NCBI GenBank assembly: GCA_024244705.1
Contig: JAAEOK010000001.1
Location: 1 to 64,000, forward strand
Origin: Alphaproteobacteria bacterium
GTDB taxonomy: Bacteria > Pseudomonadota > Alphaproteobacteria > JAAEOK01
DNA length: 64,000 bases
Reading direction: 5' to 3'
Position 1 is the stretch's first letter; each line of letters starts with the position of its first letter. Positions 19,977 to 28,944 of this stretch are shown here, in pieces. The translations under genes were made by a program, and so were the position numbers. Under the pieces are notes generated by a model that was not told the origin of the DNA, searched no databases, and saw only the letters and a program-made list of their open reading frames with translations.

Positions 19977-20767
19977 GAAGCGAAAAGCTGCGACGCGCGG
20001 CGGAACCGCGCCGATTGATGGCGGTCGAGGAAACTCAGCAATTCGGCGAAGAATTGCCAGGCGTCGGCACCATGAACCAGATGATGGGTGAGCAATCCGG
20101 TCGGTTCGTCCGGATCGGCGCGGCCGGTGCGCCGGGCGGCCAAGTGAGCGATCACCTGCTGGATCGCCGCCGCCGCGCCGACGAACGGGCGGCTGTCGGT
20201 GAGGTCTCCGCGGCGGCCGTCGCCGGCGGGCCGTTTCCAGTCGACGACGTCGACGTGGGCATTGATCTCGCGGAGCCGCGCCACTGGTTCCGGACGGCGC
20301 CGTGCGGCAAACCGCGACAGACCGCGATAGCCGATCTCGGGCAGCAACGGCACCAGCGATGGCGCGATCCGGTTCCACGGCGGCACCAGGACCGGCAGCA
20401 CACGATCGCCGAACCGGGCGCCAAGTTGCTCGTGGCCGGTGGCGAGGTCGGCGAGCAGATACGGCGTCGGCCGCGACAATCCCAATTCGCTGCGCTTTTC
20501 ATGCGGCGCCGCCATATTCTGGTGGGCATAGCCGTGTTGCAGAATTTCGACATCGACCCCGTCCAGGGCGTCGGCGAGGCTGGAATCGATCTTCGCCGGA
20601 ACCACCGCCAGCGCGACCGGCACCCCGGTCTTCGACGATAGCGACAACAATTGGTCGAGCGCCGGGCCGGCGAGGTGGGCATCGTCGTCGCGCCACCAGA
20701 ACTCGGCGATGCGGCCATCGTCGCGCCACCGTTCGAGTTCGCTATCGAGATCGTGCCAATCGCTCAC
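19973..20767 (-). CDS. polysaccharide deacetylase-like protein (CE4 type)
   Basis: A 264-residue protein with the marks of the CE4 fold. The metal/catalytic acids are in FWWRDDDAH (Asp27-29), the metal histidines in HGYAH (His78, His82), a PPWN motif follows near residue 130, and LLTHHLVHG is the C-terminal histidine motif. Such enzymes remove N- or O-acetyl groups from sugars. No signal peptide is visible, so it may act in the cytoplasm on a lipid- or nucleotide-linked precursor. The GTG at 20767 overlaps the upstream glycosyltransferase stop by 4 bases. Confidence 0.8.
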   Translation of the reverse strand: MSDWHDLDSELERWRDDGRIAEFWWRDDDAHLAGPALDQLLSLSSKTGVPVALAVVPAKIDSSLADALDGVDVEILQHGYAHQNMAAPHEKRSELGLSRPTPYLLADLATGHEQLGARFGDRVLPVLVPPWNRIAPSLVPLLPEIGYRGLSRFAARRRPEPVARLREINAHVDVVDWKRPAGDGRRGDLTDSRPFVGAAAAIQQVIAHLAARRTGRADPDEPTGLLTHHLVHGADAWQFFAELLSFLDRHQSARFRRASQLFAS

Positions 20768-21909
20768 GGTCGCTCCGCCAGCCAACCTTTTACCAAACGC
20801 GCACTGGTCGGCATGCCGCTCAGATCGACCTTCGGCGGCTTGAGCGGCGGGGCGGCAAGCGCGCGATCGATCGCCGCCGCGAGATGTTCCGCGGTCAAGT
20901 CCGATTCGGCAACGATCTGCACCCTGCCGCGCTCGGCGAGGACGCGAGCACGGGTCGATTGCTCGGTCTCGCCGCACCCGGCAAAGGGCACGACAATGGC
21001 CGGCGTCTCGGTCGACAGGAGGTCCATCACCGTGTTGTATCCGGCCTGGGAGACCGATACCGCGGCACCGGCCAAGAGCCGGCGGAAATCCGGCCGCGCC
21101 CGTTCGACGATCGTTCCCGCGGCGGCGTGCGCACGCAATTCATCGACTTCCGTCTCGCTCATATTGTGGCCGGCGAGCAGACGCCATGTCTGGCCCCGTG
21201 CCGCCGACAGCGGCCGCGCGGCGATCGCCGCCTGGAGCAATGCCATACCCACCGCGCCTCCGCCGGCGGAGACGACGATCTCCCGACGAGCGGCCGGCCT
21301 GGGGCGGCGTTGGGTCGCCGCCATGTAACCAGTATAGAAGACCTTTTTCCCGATTCGATCCGCTTCCGGGAAGCTCGATTCGAGCGGAATGAGATCGGGG
21401 TCGCCGTGAACCAGGACGGCGTCGAACTGTTCCAGGACGCGGCGGACGGTATCCGCGTTGCGCTCGGCGGAGCGCTCCTGCTGCACGTCGCGTATCGACG
21501 AGATTATCAGCGGACGGGGCGCCCGCGCGGCGGCGGCGTCGAGCAGCGGATCGAGCTCGAATCTCATCATCCAGCGGCCGAACGGAAAGGTCTCGACGAT
21601 CAACGCGTCGGGCTCGATATCGGCGAACAACGCCAGCAGGCTGTCGCGTCTGGCGGCGCGGAACCGGTCGTCGAGGGGCTGCCCGTCGCCATCGACCAAG
21701 GTGCGGAAGGTCATGTCGGCGGCCCGCAACGGTGCCAGTTGGTGAATCCGGACATTGCCGGTGCCGACCGCCACGACCGCCATCCCGCCGGTGATCAAAT
21801 CGACCTCGATGCCGGCGCGGTCCAAGGCGAGGGCGAGCAACTCCGCCCGTTTGTAGTGTCCGATGCCCAGCAAGTGCTGGACATAGATCATGGCCCGCGC
21901 CGTGTTCAT
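20764..21909 (-). CDS. GT28/COG4671-like glycosyltransferase
   Basis: A 381-residue glycosyltransferase of the MurG/GT28 fold. It begins MIYVQHLLGIGHYKRAELLALALD-like (His and Gly of the N-terminal donor loop) and has the C-terminal GT28 block SQAGYNTVMDLLSTETPAIVVPF followed by GCGETEQSTRA. The start ATG at 21909 overlaps the histidine phosphatase stop by 4 bases. It is a distant paralogue of the gene at 24889-26112. It likely transfers a sugar from a nucleotide donor to a lipid or glycan acceptor; neither is known. Confidence 0.82.
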   Translation of the reverse strand: MNTARAMIYVQHLLGIGHYKRAELLALALDRAGIEVDLITGGMAVVAVGTGNVRIHQLAPLRAADMTFRTLVDGDGQPLDDRFRAARRDSLLALFADIEPDALIVETFPFGRWMMRFELDPLLDAAAARAPRPLIISSIRDVQQERSAERNADTVRRVLEQFDAVLVHGDPDLIPLESSFPEADRIGKKVFYTGYMAATQRRPRPAARREIVVSAGGGAVGMALLQAAIAARPLSAARGQTWRLLAGHNMSETEVDELRAHAAAGTIVERARPDFRRLLAGAAVSVSQAGYNTVMDLLSTETPAIVVPFAGCGETEQSTRARVLAERGRVQIVAESDLTAEHLAAAIDRALAAPPLKPPKVDLSGMPTSARLVKGWLAERP

Positions 21910-22499
21910 GTCTCGACCAAGGGCAGGTTGAGGTGGCCGATACGCGGCCGGCCGCCGTCGTCGATATCGAAGGCGTGCGCCGCCGCCCAGGCCATCTTGT
22001 GTGGCGGTTTGCCGCGCATATCCCACCCGCTGGCCAGGGCAAAGATGGCGCGAATGACCCCCTTGTGGGCGACGGCCAGGGTCGGCGTACCGGCAGCGGC
22101 GATATCGGCGAGCCAGGAGCCGACCCGGACCTGAACCTCGCGCGGGCTCTCCCCGCCATGCGGGCGGAAGTCGAGGCCGCGATCCTCGTTGGCGCGGGCG
22201 GTTTCCCCGCCGCGGCGCCGGATGTCGGCCAAGGTCAGGCCTTCCCACGCGCCCCAGTGCATTTCAGCGAGCCGCGCATCGGTCGCCAGCGGCTCGGGCG
22301 CGCCAAGGAGACGCGCCGTCTCGACGGCCCGCACCAGCGGGCTCGAGATCCAGGCGAAGTCGGCCAATTCCGCCGGCACCCGCCACCGGCCGACCTCGCC
22401 CCGGCCGCCGTCGCTGAGCGGCGTGTCGCGGCGCCCCTGAATCCGACCGGCCTCGTTCCACGCCGTCGGACCGTGACGAATCAGCGCGACCCGGGTCAT
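21906..22499 (-). CDS. histidine phosphatase family protein
   Basis: A 197-residue phosphoglycerate-mutase-like phosphatase. The phosphohistidine motif is LIRHGPTAWNEAGRIQG near the N-terminus. The acid residue is in LAEMHWGAWEGL and the second histidine is in LAVAHKGVIRAI. It overlaps genes on both sides by 4 bases inside a run of glycosyltransferases, so it may act on a phosphosugar such as a mannose or heptose phosphate intermediate; a cobalamin-type (CobC) role is less likely because no cobalamin gene is present. Confidence 0.88.
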   Translation of the reverse strand: MTRVALIRHGPTAWNEAGRIQGRRDTPLSDGGRGEVGRWRVPAELADFAWISSPLVRAVETARLLGAPEPLATDARLAEMHWGAWEGLTLADIRRRGGETARANEDRGLDFRPHGGESPREVQVRVGSWLADIAAAGTPTLAVAHKGVIRAIFALASGWDMRGKPPHKMAWAAAHAFDIDDGGRPRIGHLNLPLVET

Positions 22500-23641
22500 G
22501 CCGCGTGCCTGACGAGACCGCGAAGATGCCGGTCGAGGATCTCGGCGGCGCGGCTTATGTCGTGGCGTGAGGCGACGTGGTCGCGGGCCGAACGGCTCAT
22601 CCGGCGGCGGCGCGCCGGGTCCGCGACGAGGCTGGTGACGGCGTCGGCGAAGGCATCGGCGTCACCCACCGGGGTCAAGATCGCCGAACTCCCGGTGACG
22701 ATATCGGGCACGCCGCGGGTGTCGCCGGCAACGACCGGAAGACCGGCGGCCTGGGCTTCCAGGATTGCCATCCCAAAGGCCTCGCCCACGGCCGGCCAGA
22801 GGAACATATCGCCGGCGGCATAGATCGCCGGCAGCGCGTCGGCGGCGAGGGCGCCGGCGAAATGGAGCCGGTCCTGTGGTAGGGCGCAGAACAGGTCGCG
22901 GACCGCGCCGCCCGCCGGACCGTCGCCGACAATCAGCGACTGCCAGGGCGTCTGCCGGCACTCGGCGAGCGCCGCCGCCAACAGCTCATAGGAGGCGAAT
23001 TTGTCGCCGCCGCGCATCATGGCGACGGTCAGCAGCCATGGCAGCGCCGGGTCGATGCCGTAGCGCCCGGCAACAGCGGCACGGTGGCGGTCGCGGTCGC
23101 GCGACGCGGCGGCATAGGGGGCGGCATCGAGGAACGGCGGCAGCACGGCGACCTTTTCGATGTCGACGATATCGGGCAGGCAAATCAGGTCGTCGCGGTT
23201 CAAGGCGAACAAGACCGCGGCGCGGCGCATGGCCTCGATGGTCGCGCGATGACCGGGTTCCCAAGCGCCTCCGGCTCGCTTCGGCGAATGCGAGGCCTCG
23301 GCCGCGACATAGGGAATGCCGAGCCCGTCGGCGACCGCCGGGCCGATCCAATCGGGCGCCTTGTAATAGACGTGATAGGTGAACCACAAATGCGGTCTTT
23401 CGCCGGGCGGGCGGGCGCGGTAACGGCGGACCAGCCGCGCCGCCAGCGCCGCCCCGACCCGCTGCAAGCGGTGCTGGCGTTCGCCGTCGCCGCTCGGTTC
23501 CCAACTGCGATAGGCGGTCGCCAGTTCGACATCGTGGCCGGCCAAGGCGAGCGCGTCCATCAACAGCCGCGACATCCGCCGATCCCCCGACGGCACCGGG
23601 TGGCGGGGCGATTTCAGCGGCGCATAGAATGCGATGCGCAT
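22496..23641 (-). CDS. GT4 glycosyltransferase
   Basis: A 381-residue GT-B enzyme of family 4. The start MRIAFYAPLKSPRHPVPSGD contains the glycine-rich acceptor loop, and the C-terminal donor site is PAVGEAFGMAILEAQAAGLP followed by VAGDTRGVPDIV. The ATG at 23641 lies 28 bases inside the end of the preceding glycosyltransferase gene, which I prefer over upstream starts because it opens exactly at the conserved N-terminus. It is part of the 11-gene operon. The donor sugar is unknown. Confidence 0.88.
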   Translation of the reverse strand: MRIAFYAPLKSPRHPVPSGDRRMSRLLMDALALAGHDVELATAYRSWEPSGDGERQHRLQRVGAALAARLVRRYRARPPGERPHLWFTYHVYYKAPDWIGPAVADGLGIPYVAAEASHSPKRAGGAWEPGHRATIEAMRRAAVLFALNRDDLICLPDIVDIEKVAVLPPFLDAAPYAAASRDRDRHRAAVAGRYGIDPALPWLLTVAMMRGGDKFASYELLAAALAECRQTPWQSLIVGDGPAGGAVRDLFCALPQDRLHFAGALAADALPAIYAAGDMFLWPAVGEAFGMAILEAQAAGLPVVAGDTRGVPDIVTGSSAILTPVGDADAFADAVTSLVADPARRRRMSRSARDHVASRHDISRAAEILDRHLRGLVRHAA

Positions 23642-24879
23642 CCCGATTCTCCGCCGGGCAAGTTGAACTGCGCGGCCAATTGGTCGCATCCGGTTTCGCA
23701 GGAGAACCGGTCACGCAGCCGGCGCTGGGCTTTTGCCGCCAAGTGCTCGCGCAATGCGGGCTCGCGGATCAAACGGATGAGGCCGTTGGTCAGCGCCGCC
23801 ACATCATCGGGCGCGACCAGCAAGCCGTCGCTGCCGTCCTCGATCAGTTCGGGGATCGCGGCGACGTCGCTGCCCAGGCAGGCGAGGTTTTGGCTTTGCG
23901 CTTCCATCAGGACGTTGGGCAAGCCGTCGCGGTCGCCGTCGTCGGCGATCCGGCTGGCGAGGACGAAGAGGTCGGCTTGGCGATAGGCATCAAGCACCGA
24001 ATCCTGTGCCTGCGGGCCGCGCCAGTCGATGCGCGCGGCGATCCCGAGATCGGCCGCCTGCGCCTTGAGCGCAGCCAGCAATTCACCATCGCCGACATGG
24101 ACGAAGCGCCAGGCGAGGTCCGCCGGCAACGCCGCCAGCGCCCGCAACAGGGTGTCGTACCCCTTTTTCGCCACCGCCCGGCCGACCGACAGCACCACCG
24201 CCGGATCGTCCGGGTTGCATCCGTCGCGGCCGCCGAAGCGGGCGGGCGGCGCCGGAAAGCGATCGAAATCGAGCCCGTGATAGACGAGCCGAACCTTGGC
24301 CGGGTCGGGGGCCAGCGCCGCCAGGTGGGTGGCGCCGAAACCGGTGCAGGTGACCAACCAGTCGAGATCGGCGAGCTTCTCTCGAATCTCCCAATCGGGC
24401 GTCGTCCAGATATCTTTGGCGTGGGCCGAGCAACTCCACGGCCGGCCGCTGAGGCGCGCCGCATAGCGGGCCACCGACGCCGGCGTATGCAGGAAATGGG
24501 CGTGCAGCCGCTCGATCTCGGGGGCCAGCTCATGGGCCAGGACCAGGGCCTGGCCGAACCGCCGCACGCGATTGCTCGAGCGGTCCCGGGCCAGGTCGGC
24601 GCGCCACATGCGGTGGGCGGCGCGATAACCGGGGCGACCGCGCAACGCCAGCCAGGCGCGCCATACCCGCGCCGGGTCGTCGCCCAGGTATTCCGGCAGA
24701 TAGGTCACCGGGGCCGTGATCTCGTCATGGACCGGGTGGGTCGCCGGATCCGTGGGCCGGCGCAGCGAATAGATTTGGATGTCGAGGCCGCGGCGCTCGA
24801 GGCCTCTTATTTCCTGAGCGATGAACGACTCCGATAGCCGGGGATATCCCTTCAGAACGAAGGCGACAGGGCCACCCAT
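23614..24879 (-). CDS. GT4 glycosyltransferase (colanic-acid WcaL-like)
   Basis: A 421-residue GT-B enzyme. The N-terminal KGYPRLSESFIAQEIRGLE is typical of the EPS/colanic-acid glycosyltransferase group (WcaL, AmsK). Further marks are HAHFLHTPASVA, SAHAKDIW, VGRAVAKKGYDTLLRAL and the donor-site run DGLPNVLMEAQSQ. The GTG-ATG pair at 24882/24879 gives two adjacent starts; I use the ATG. It lies 9 bases after the stop of the upstream gene. It probably builds a surface polysaccharide or glycolipid. Confidence 0.88.
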   Translation of the reverse strand: MGGPVAFVLKGYPRLSESFIAQEIRGLERRGLDIQIYSLRRPTDPATHPVHDEITAPVTYLPEYLGDDPARVWRAWLALRGRPGYRAAHRMWRADLARDRSSNRVRRFGQALVLAHELAPEIERLHAHFLHTPASVARYAARLSGRPWSCSAHAKDIWTTPDWEIREKLADLDWLVTCTGFGATHLAALAPDPAKVRLVYHGLDFDRFPAPPARFGGRDGCNPDDPAVVLSVGRAVAKKGYDTLLRALAALPADLAWRFVHVGDGELLAALKAQAADLGIAARIDWRGPQAQDSVLDAYRQADLFVLASRIADDGDRDGLPNVLMEAQSQNLACLGSDVAAIPELIEDGSDGLLVAPDDVAALTNGLIRLIREPALREHLAAKAQRRLRDRFSCETGCDQLAAQFNLPGGESGCASHSMRR

Positions 24880-24888
24880 CACGCCGTC

Positions 24889-26112
24889 TCAGGCCCGTTG
24901 CCGGGCGGGCGGAGTCTTGGTCCGGGCCCGCGATCCCAGGATACGGCCGACCTTTTCGCAAATGTCCGGGAGGCCATCGAGCAACCCGGGCGGCATCGCC
25001 TGCGCCGGCGGTTGCTGCTCGGAAAATCCGCGGATCGCGGCGGCCATGACATCGGGATCGACGCACCGCGCCTCGTCGAGCGTGCGGACAAGGCCGAGCG
25101 CCTCGGCGCGCGTGGCGCGCAGCGCCTGTTCGCGGCGGGGGACGACGCGCGGCACGATTATCGCCGGTTTGTTGAACGACATGATTTCACAGAACGTGTT
25201 GTAGCCGCCCATCGAAACGATGCCGGCGGCATTGGCCATGAGCACCTCGACATGCGAATCGAAGGTGAGCGTTGTGACCCGGTCGAGGCGCGCGCCGCGG
25301 CGGCGGAAATCGCTTTGCAGTTCCGGTGCCATGAAGGGTCCGAATACGATCATCGCGCCGTACGGAATATCGGCGTCCGATTCGTAGGCCGACAGCACCC
25401 AGTCGATCAACGGGCCGCCATCGCCACCGCCGCCCGGCGTCACCAGGATGTAGGGCGCCTCGGGTATCTCGGGCATCGCCGAGCGCGGCGGCGCGAGGGG
25501 GACCGAGCGCCTGAGGTAGCCGGTATAGGCGACCTTTTTGCGCACCGTGGCCGGCAGATCGAGGCCTTCCAACGGGTCGCAAATCTCGGGTGCGCCATAA
25601 ATCCAGATCTCGTCATAGAGCCCGTCGAGGGCCGGCAGCACATTCTTCCCCTTCCATTCCGGGACCAGGCCGTCGGGATCGTCGAGAACGTCCCGCAGAC
25701 CGAGCACCAGGTGGGTGCCGCGCTTCTTCAGGTCGTTGAGGGTCTCGGTGACTTCGCCGCGCAGGCCGAGCGGTTCCTTGTCCATGATCAACATGTCGGG
25801 ATCGAAGATGCGCGCGGTGTGCGAAATGATCGACGCCCGCATGTCGAGGGTCTGATGGGTGTCGATGTGGAGGCTGAGCGAGGTGTATTCGCCGTTGCGC
25901 AACTTGATGATGCCGGGGATGCGGACGAAGTCGACGCGGGCACCGAAATCGAAGCTGCCGATGATCGGCGAACCCGAAAGGATCAATATGGACAAGCCCT
26001 TGTAACGCTCGACGAGGGCATGCGCGATGGCGCGACAACGACGCAGATGGCCGAGCCCGAAACTGTCGTGACTGTAGATCAGGATGCGCGCATCCTGCAG
26101 GCGGTCGGTCAT
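24889..26112 (-). CDS. COG4671-like glycosyltransferase, first gene of operon
   Basis: A 407-residue GT28-fold protein. The opening ILIYSHDSFGLGHLRRCRAIA and the C-terminal SMGGYNTFCEIMSFNKPAII are those of the uncharacterised glycosyltransferase group COG4671. It is a distant paralogue of the gene at 20764-21909. It is the promoter-proximal gene of the long minus-strand operon and is divergent from the ABC gene at 26262, with about 150 bases between them. Confidence 0.82.
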   Translation of the reverse strand: MTDRLQDARILIYSHDSFGLGHLRRCRAIAHALVERYKGLSILILSGSPIIGSFDFGARVDFVRIPGIIKLRNGEYTSLSLHIDTHQTLDMRASIISHTARIFDPDMLIMDKEPLGLRGEVTETLNDLKKRGTHLVLGLRDVLDDPDGLVPEWKGKNVLPALDGLYDEIWIYGAPEICDPLEGLDLPATVRKKVAYTGYLRRSVPLAPPRSAMPEIPEAPYILVTPGGGGDGGPLIDWVLSAYESDADIPYGAMIVFGPFMAPELQSDFRRRGARLDRVTTLTFDSHVEVLMANAAGIVSMGGYNTFCEIMSFNKPAIIVPRVVPRREQALRATRAEALGLVRTLDEARCVDPDVMAAAIRGFSEQQPPAQAMPPGLLDGLPDICEKVGRILGSRARTKTPPARQRA

Positions 26113-26160
26113 CTCGGCCCCATTTCACGTGGCGCCCATCGTACTCGGGCGGCGGACCTA

Positions 26161-26178
26161 TGCGAAACGCTTTTCGCA
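26161..26178. promoter_or_regulatory. 18-bp inverted repeat, possible operator
   Basis: Arms TGCGAAA and TTTCGCA are perfect over 7 bp with a 4-base centre. It lies between two divergent transcription units, just upstream of the putative promoter at 26185-26212, so it could be the binding site of a dimeric regulator that controls both. No regulator gene is adjacent. This is sequence pattern only. Confidence 0.4.
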
Positions 26179-26184
26179 CGGTGC

Positions 26185-26212
26185 GTTTACCTGTAATCGA
26201 CGGTAATATAGT
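26185..26212 (+). promoter_or_regulatory. putative sigma-70 type promoter for the ABC exporter-like operon
   Basis: GTTTAC (26185-26190) and TATAGT (26207-26212) are separated by 16 bases, in an AT-richer patch of a GC-rich genome, 50 bases before the ATG at 26262. The -35 box is a weak match. The call is moderate; a divergent promoter for 26112 may overlap. Confidence 0.4.
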
Positions 26213-26261
26213 GTCGCGTAAGCCGAAAAGGGGTTCGGCCACCATTCGGGGACAGGGTCAT

Positions 26262-28922
26262 ATGCGCGATTCGGCTCTCGAGCCATCGATCTTCAAGTTC
26301 ATCTTCCGTTACAGCAAGAAAGAGCAGATCTTCGTAACGCTGATGACGGGGCTCATGTTCCCGATCCTCTATTACGCCCTCGAACTGCCCAAGATCATCA
26401 TCAACGAAGCCATCGGCGGCACCGATTTCCCGACCGATCTGCTCGGCGTCGAATTGACCCAGGTCCAGTTCCTGATGGTGCTGTGCTTTGGCTTCCTGGC
26501 CTTGGTGTTGATCAGCGGCGGGCTCAAATACTACGTCAACGTCTATCGCGGGCGACTCGGCGAACGCATGTTGCGGCGCCTCCGGTTCGAGCTTTACAGC
26601 CGCGTGCTGCGTTTCCCGCTGCCCCATTTCAAACGGCTGTCCTCGGGCGAAATTATTCCGATGGTCACGGCCGAGGTCGAGCCGCTCGGCGGCTTCATCG
26701 GCGATGCCCTGGCGCTGCCGATGATGCAAGGCGGCACCCTCGTCACCTACATGTTCTTCATCTTCATCCAGGATTTCTGGCTCGGATTGGCCGCGATCTC
26801 GCTCTATCCGTTCCAAGTTTATCTGATCCCGAGGCTGCAACGGAAAGTCAACCTGCTCGCCAAGGAGCGGGTGCGCAACGTGCGCAAGCTCTCCGATCGG
26901 ATCGGCGAATCGGTGTCCGGGGTGACCGAGATCCACGCCAACGACGCCTCGCGTCTGTTGCGCGCGGACATCGCCAACCGTCTCAACACGATCTACGACA
27001 TTCGCTACGAGCTGTTTCGGCGCAAGTTCTTCATCAAGTTCCTCAACAATTTCCTGGGTCAGCTGACGCCCTTTTTCTTCTATTCGATCGGCGGCTATTT
27101 CGTGATCGGCGGGGAATTGTCTTTCGGCGCCCTGGTCGCCGTTATCGCCGCTTACAAAGATCTCGCCGCACCCTGGAAAGAGCTGCTCCAGTTTTACCAG
27201 ATCAAGGAAGACGTCCGCATCAAATACGAGCAGGTGGCCGAGCAGTTCGAACCGGAAGGAATGCTCGAAGGCGAGCTGCAGGATTTGGAACCGGATCCGT
27301 TGCCCAATCTTCATGGCAAATTCGAGGCGGCAAACGTTCAGCTTTCCGAAGACGGCCGCGTCTACCAGGTCGCCGGCGCGACCTTCGAGATCGATACCAC
27401 CGATCACGTCGCCATCGTCGGCGGCGGGGGCTCGGGCAAGGAGGAGCTGACGATGTTGATCGCCCGCCTGTTGGCGCCGAGCGGCGGCGCGATACGGGTC
27501 GGCGACGAACGCCTGCAGGACCTGCCGGAATCGGTGACCGGCCGCCGCATCGGTTATGTCGGCCCCAATTCCTTCATGTTCGCGGCGACCGTTTTCGACA
27601 ACCTGACCCTCGGTCTCAAGCACCGGCCATTGTTGCCGCCGACCTACGAGGGCGAAGCAGCCGCGGCGCGCCAGACCTACATTCGCGAGGCGCAGTTCTC
27701 GGCGAATATCGACGACGATCCAACGGCGGACTGGATCGACTACGGGTCCGCCGGCGCGGATGGTCGGGCGGAGCTTTACGCCCGTATCGGTGAGGTCCTC
27801 GAGATCGTCGATCTCAGTGGCGACATTTACAGCTTCGGTCTGCGCGGCACGGTCGACCCGGTTGTGCATCCGGAGCTGGCGGGCAAGTTTCTCGAGGCGC
27901 GGTCCGCCCTGCGCGATCACCTAGCCCAGCCGACGATGCGGCAGATGGTCGAACCGTTCGATGTCGAGGCCTACAACACCAATGCGACGTTGGCCGAAAA
28001 CCTCCTGTTCGGGACCCCAACCGGCACCGCCTTCGATGTCACCAATTTGGCCGACAATGCCTACGTCAAATCGGTTCTCGACGCCGAGGACCTGACCCAT
28101 GATCTGCTCAGGATCGGCTATCAGGTCGCCGAAACGATGGTCGAACTGTTCGCCGGCCTGCCGGCGGGCCATGAGTTTTTCGCCCAATACAGCTTCGTCG
28201 ATTCCGACGAGCTGCCCGAGATTCAGGGGCTGCTGAACCGCGTTCCCGCCGATCGCCTCGACGAACTCAAGCCCGAGGAAAGGACGCGGCTGCTATCGTT
28301 GCCCTTCGTCCTCGTCGAACGGCGCCACCGCCTCGACCTTATCAACGACAGCATGAAGGCCCGCATCCTCAAGGCGCGGCATTACTTTGCCGAAAACCTG
28401 CCCGAAGACCTCCGCGGCGAGATCGAGTTCTTCGACGCCTCGGCCTACAACGCAGCGGCCACGATCCAGGACAACATTCTGTTCGGCAAATTGGTCTACG
28501 GACAAGCGCAGGCCGAAGCCAAGGTCGGTGAAATGATTCGCACGGTCGTTGACGAACTCGATCTTGGCGAGGAAGTTGTCTTCGTCGGACTCAATTTCGA
28601 CGTCGGCATCGCCGGGTCACGCCTGTCCGCCGCGCAGCGCCAGAAACTGGCCATCGCGCGCAGCTTGCTGAAGCAGCCCGACCTATTGGTCGCCAACGAA
28701 GCCACCGCTTCGTTGGATGGGGCGGCGCAGACGCGTATCCTCGACGCAATTCTTAGGACCCGCGCCGGACAGGGCGTAATCTGGGGTCTTCACCGAGCGG
28801 GTCTCGCCCGCAGTTTCGATCGGGTCATCGTGATGGCCAATGGCCGGGTCGTAGAACAGGGGGCCGTCGCCGAATTGGACAAGCAAGGGACGGCATTCTT
28901 CAAACTCGTAGAGGCCGAATAA
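26262..28922 (+). CDS. aberrant ABC exporter-like protein with large helical insertion
   Basis: An 886-residue membrane/ATPase fusion. Residues about 15-300 are an ABC exporter membrane domain with several hydrophobic helices. The nucleotide-binding part is unusual. Walker A is GGGGSGKEE (387-395), with Glu instead of Ser/Thr after Lys. The Q-loop region reads VGPNSF without Gln. The signature is LSAAQ instead of LSGGQ, and Walker B is LLVANE with Asn for Asp. The H-loop His844 is kept. About 290 extra residues separate the Q-loop region from the signature, and the segment ATVFDNLTLG (442) recurs as ATLAENLLFG (575) and ATIQDNILFG (733). The ATG at 26262 follows a GGGGACAGGG stretch. A cNMP-binding gene follows by 22 bases. 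Substrate unknown; ATPase activity may be weak or regulated. Confidence 0.85.
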   Translation: MRDSALEPSIFKFIFRYSKKEQIFVTLMTGLMFPILYYALELPKIIINEAIGGTDFPTDLLGVELTQVQFLMVLCFGFLALVLISGGLKYYVNVYRGRLGERMLRRLRFELYSRVLRFPLPHFKRLSSGEIIPMVTAEVEPLGGFIGDALALPMMQGGTLVTYMFFIFIQDFWLGLAAISLYPFQVYLIPRLQRKVNLLAKERVRNVRKLSDRIGESVSGVTEIHANDASRLLRADIANRLNTIYDIRYELFRRKFFIKFLNNFLGQLTPFFFYSIGGYFVIGGELSFGALVAVIAAYKDLAAPWKELLQFYQIKEDVRIKYEQVAEQFEPEGMLEGELQDLEPDPLPNLHGKFEAANVQLSEDGRVYQVAGATFEIDTTDHVAIVGGGGSGKEELTMLIARLLAPSGGAIRVGDERLQDLPESVTGRRIGYVGPNSFMFAATVFDNLTLGLKHRPLLPPTYEGEAAAARQTYIREAQFSANIDDDPTADWIDYGSAGADGRAELYARIGEVLEIVDLSGDIYSFGLRGTVDPVVHPELAGKFLEARSALRDHLAQPTMRQMVEPFDVEAYNTNATLAENLLFGTPTGTAFDVTNLADNAYVKSVLDAEDLTHDLLRIGYQVAETMVELFAGLPAGHEFFAQYSFVDSDELPEIQGLLNRVPADRLDELKPEERTRLLSLPFVLVERRHRLDLINDSMKARILKARHYFAENLPEDLRGEIEFFDASAYNAAATIQDNILFGKLVYGQAQAEAKVGEMIRTVVDELDLGEEVVFVGLNFDVGIAGSRLSAAQRQKLAIARSLLKQPDLLVANEATASLDGAAQTRILDAILRTRAGQGVIWGLHRAGLARSFDRVIVMANGRVVEQGAVAELDKQGTAFFKLVEAE

Positions 28923-28944
28923 ACCGACCGACGGAGCGCGAACG

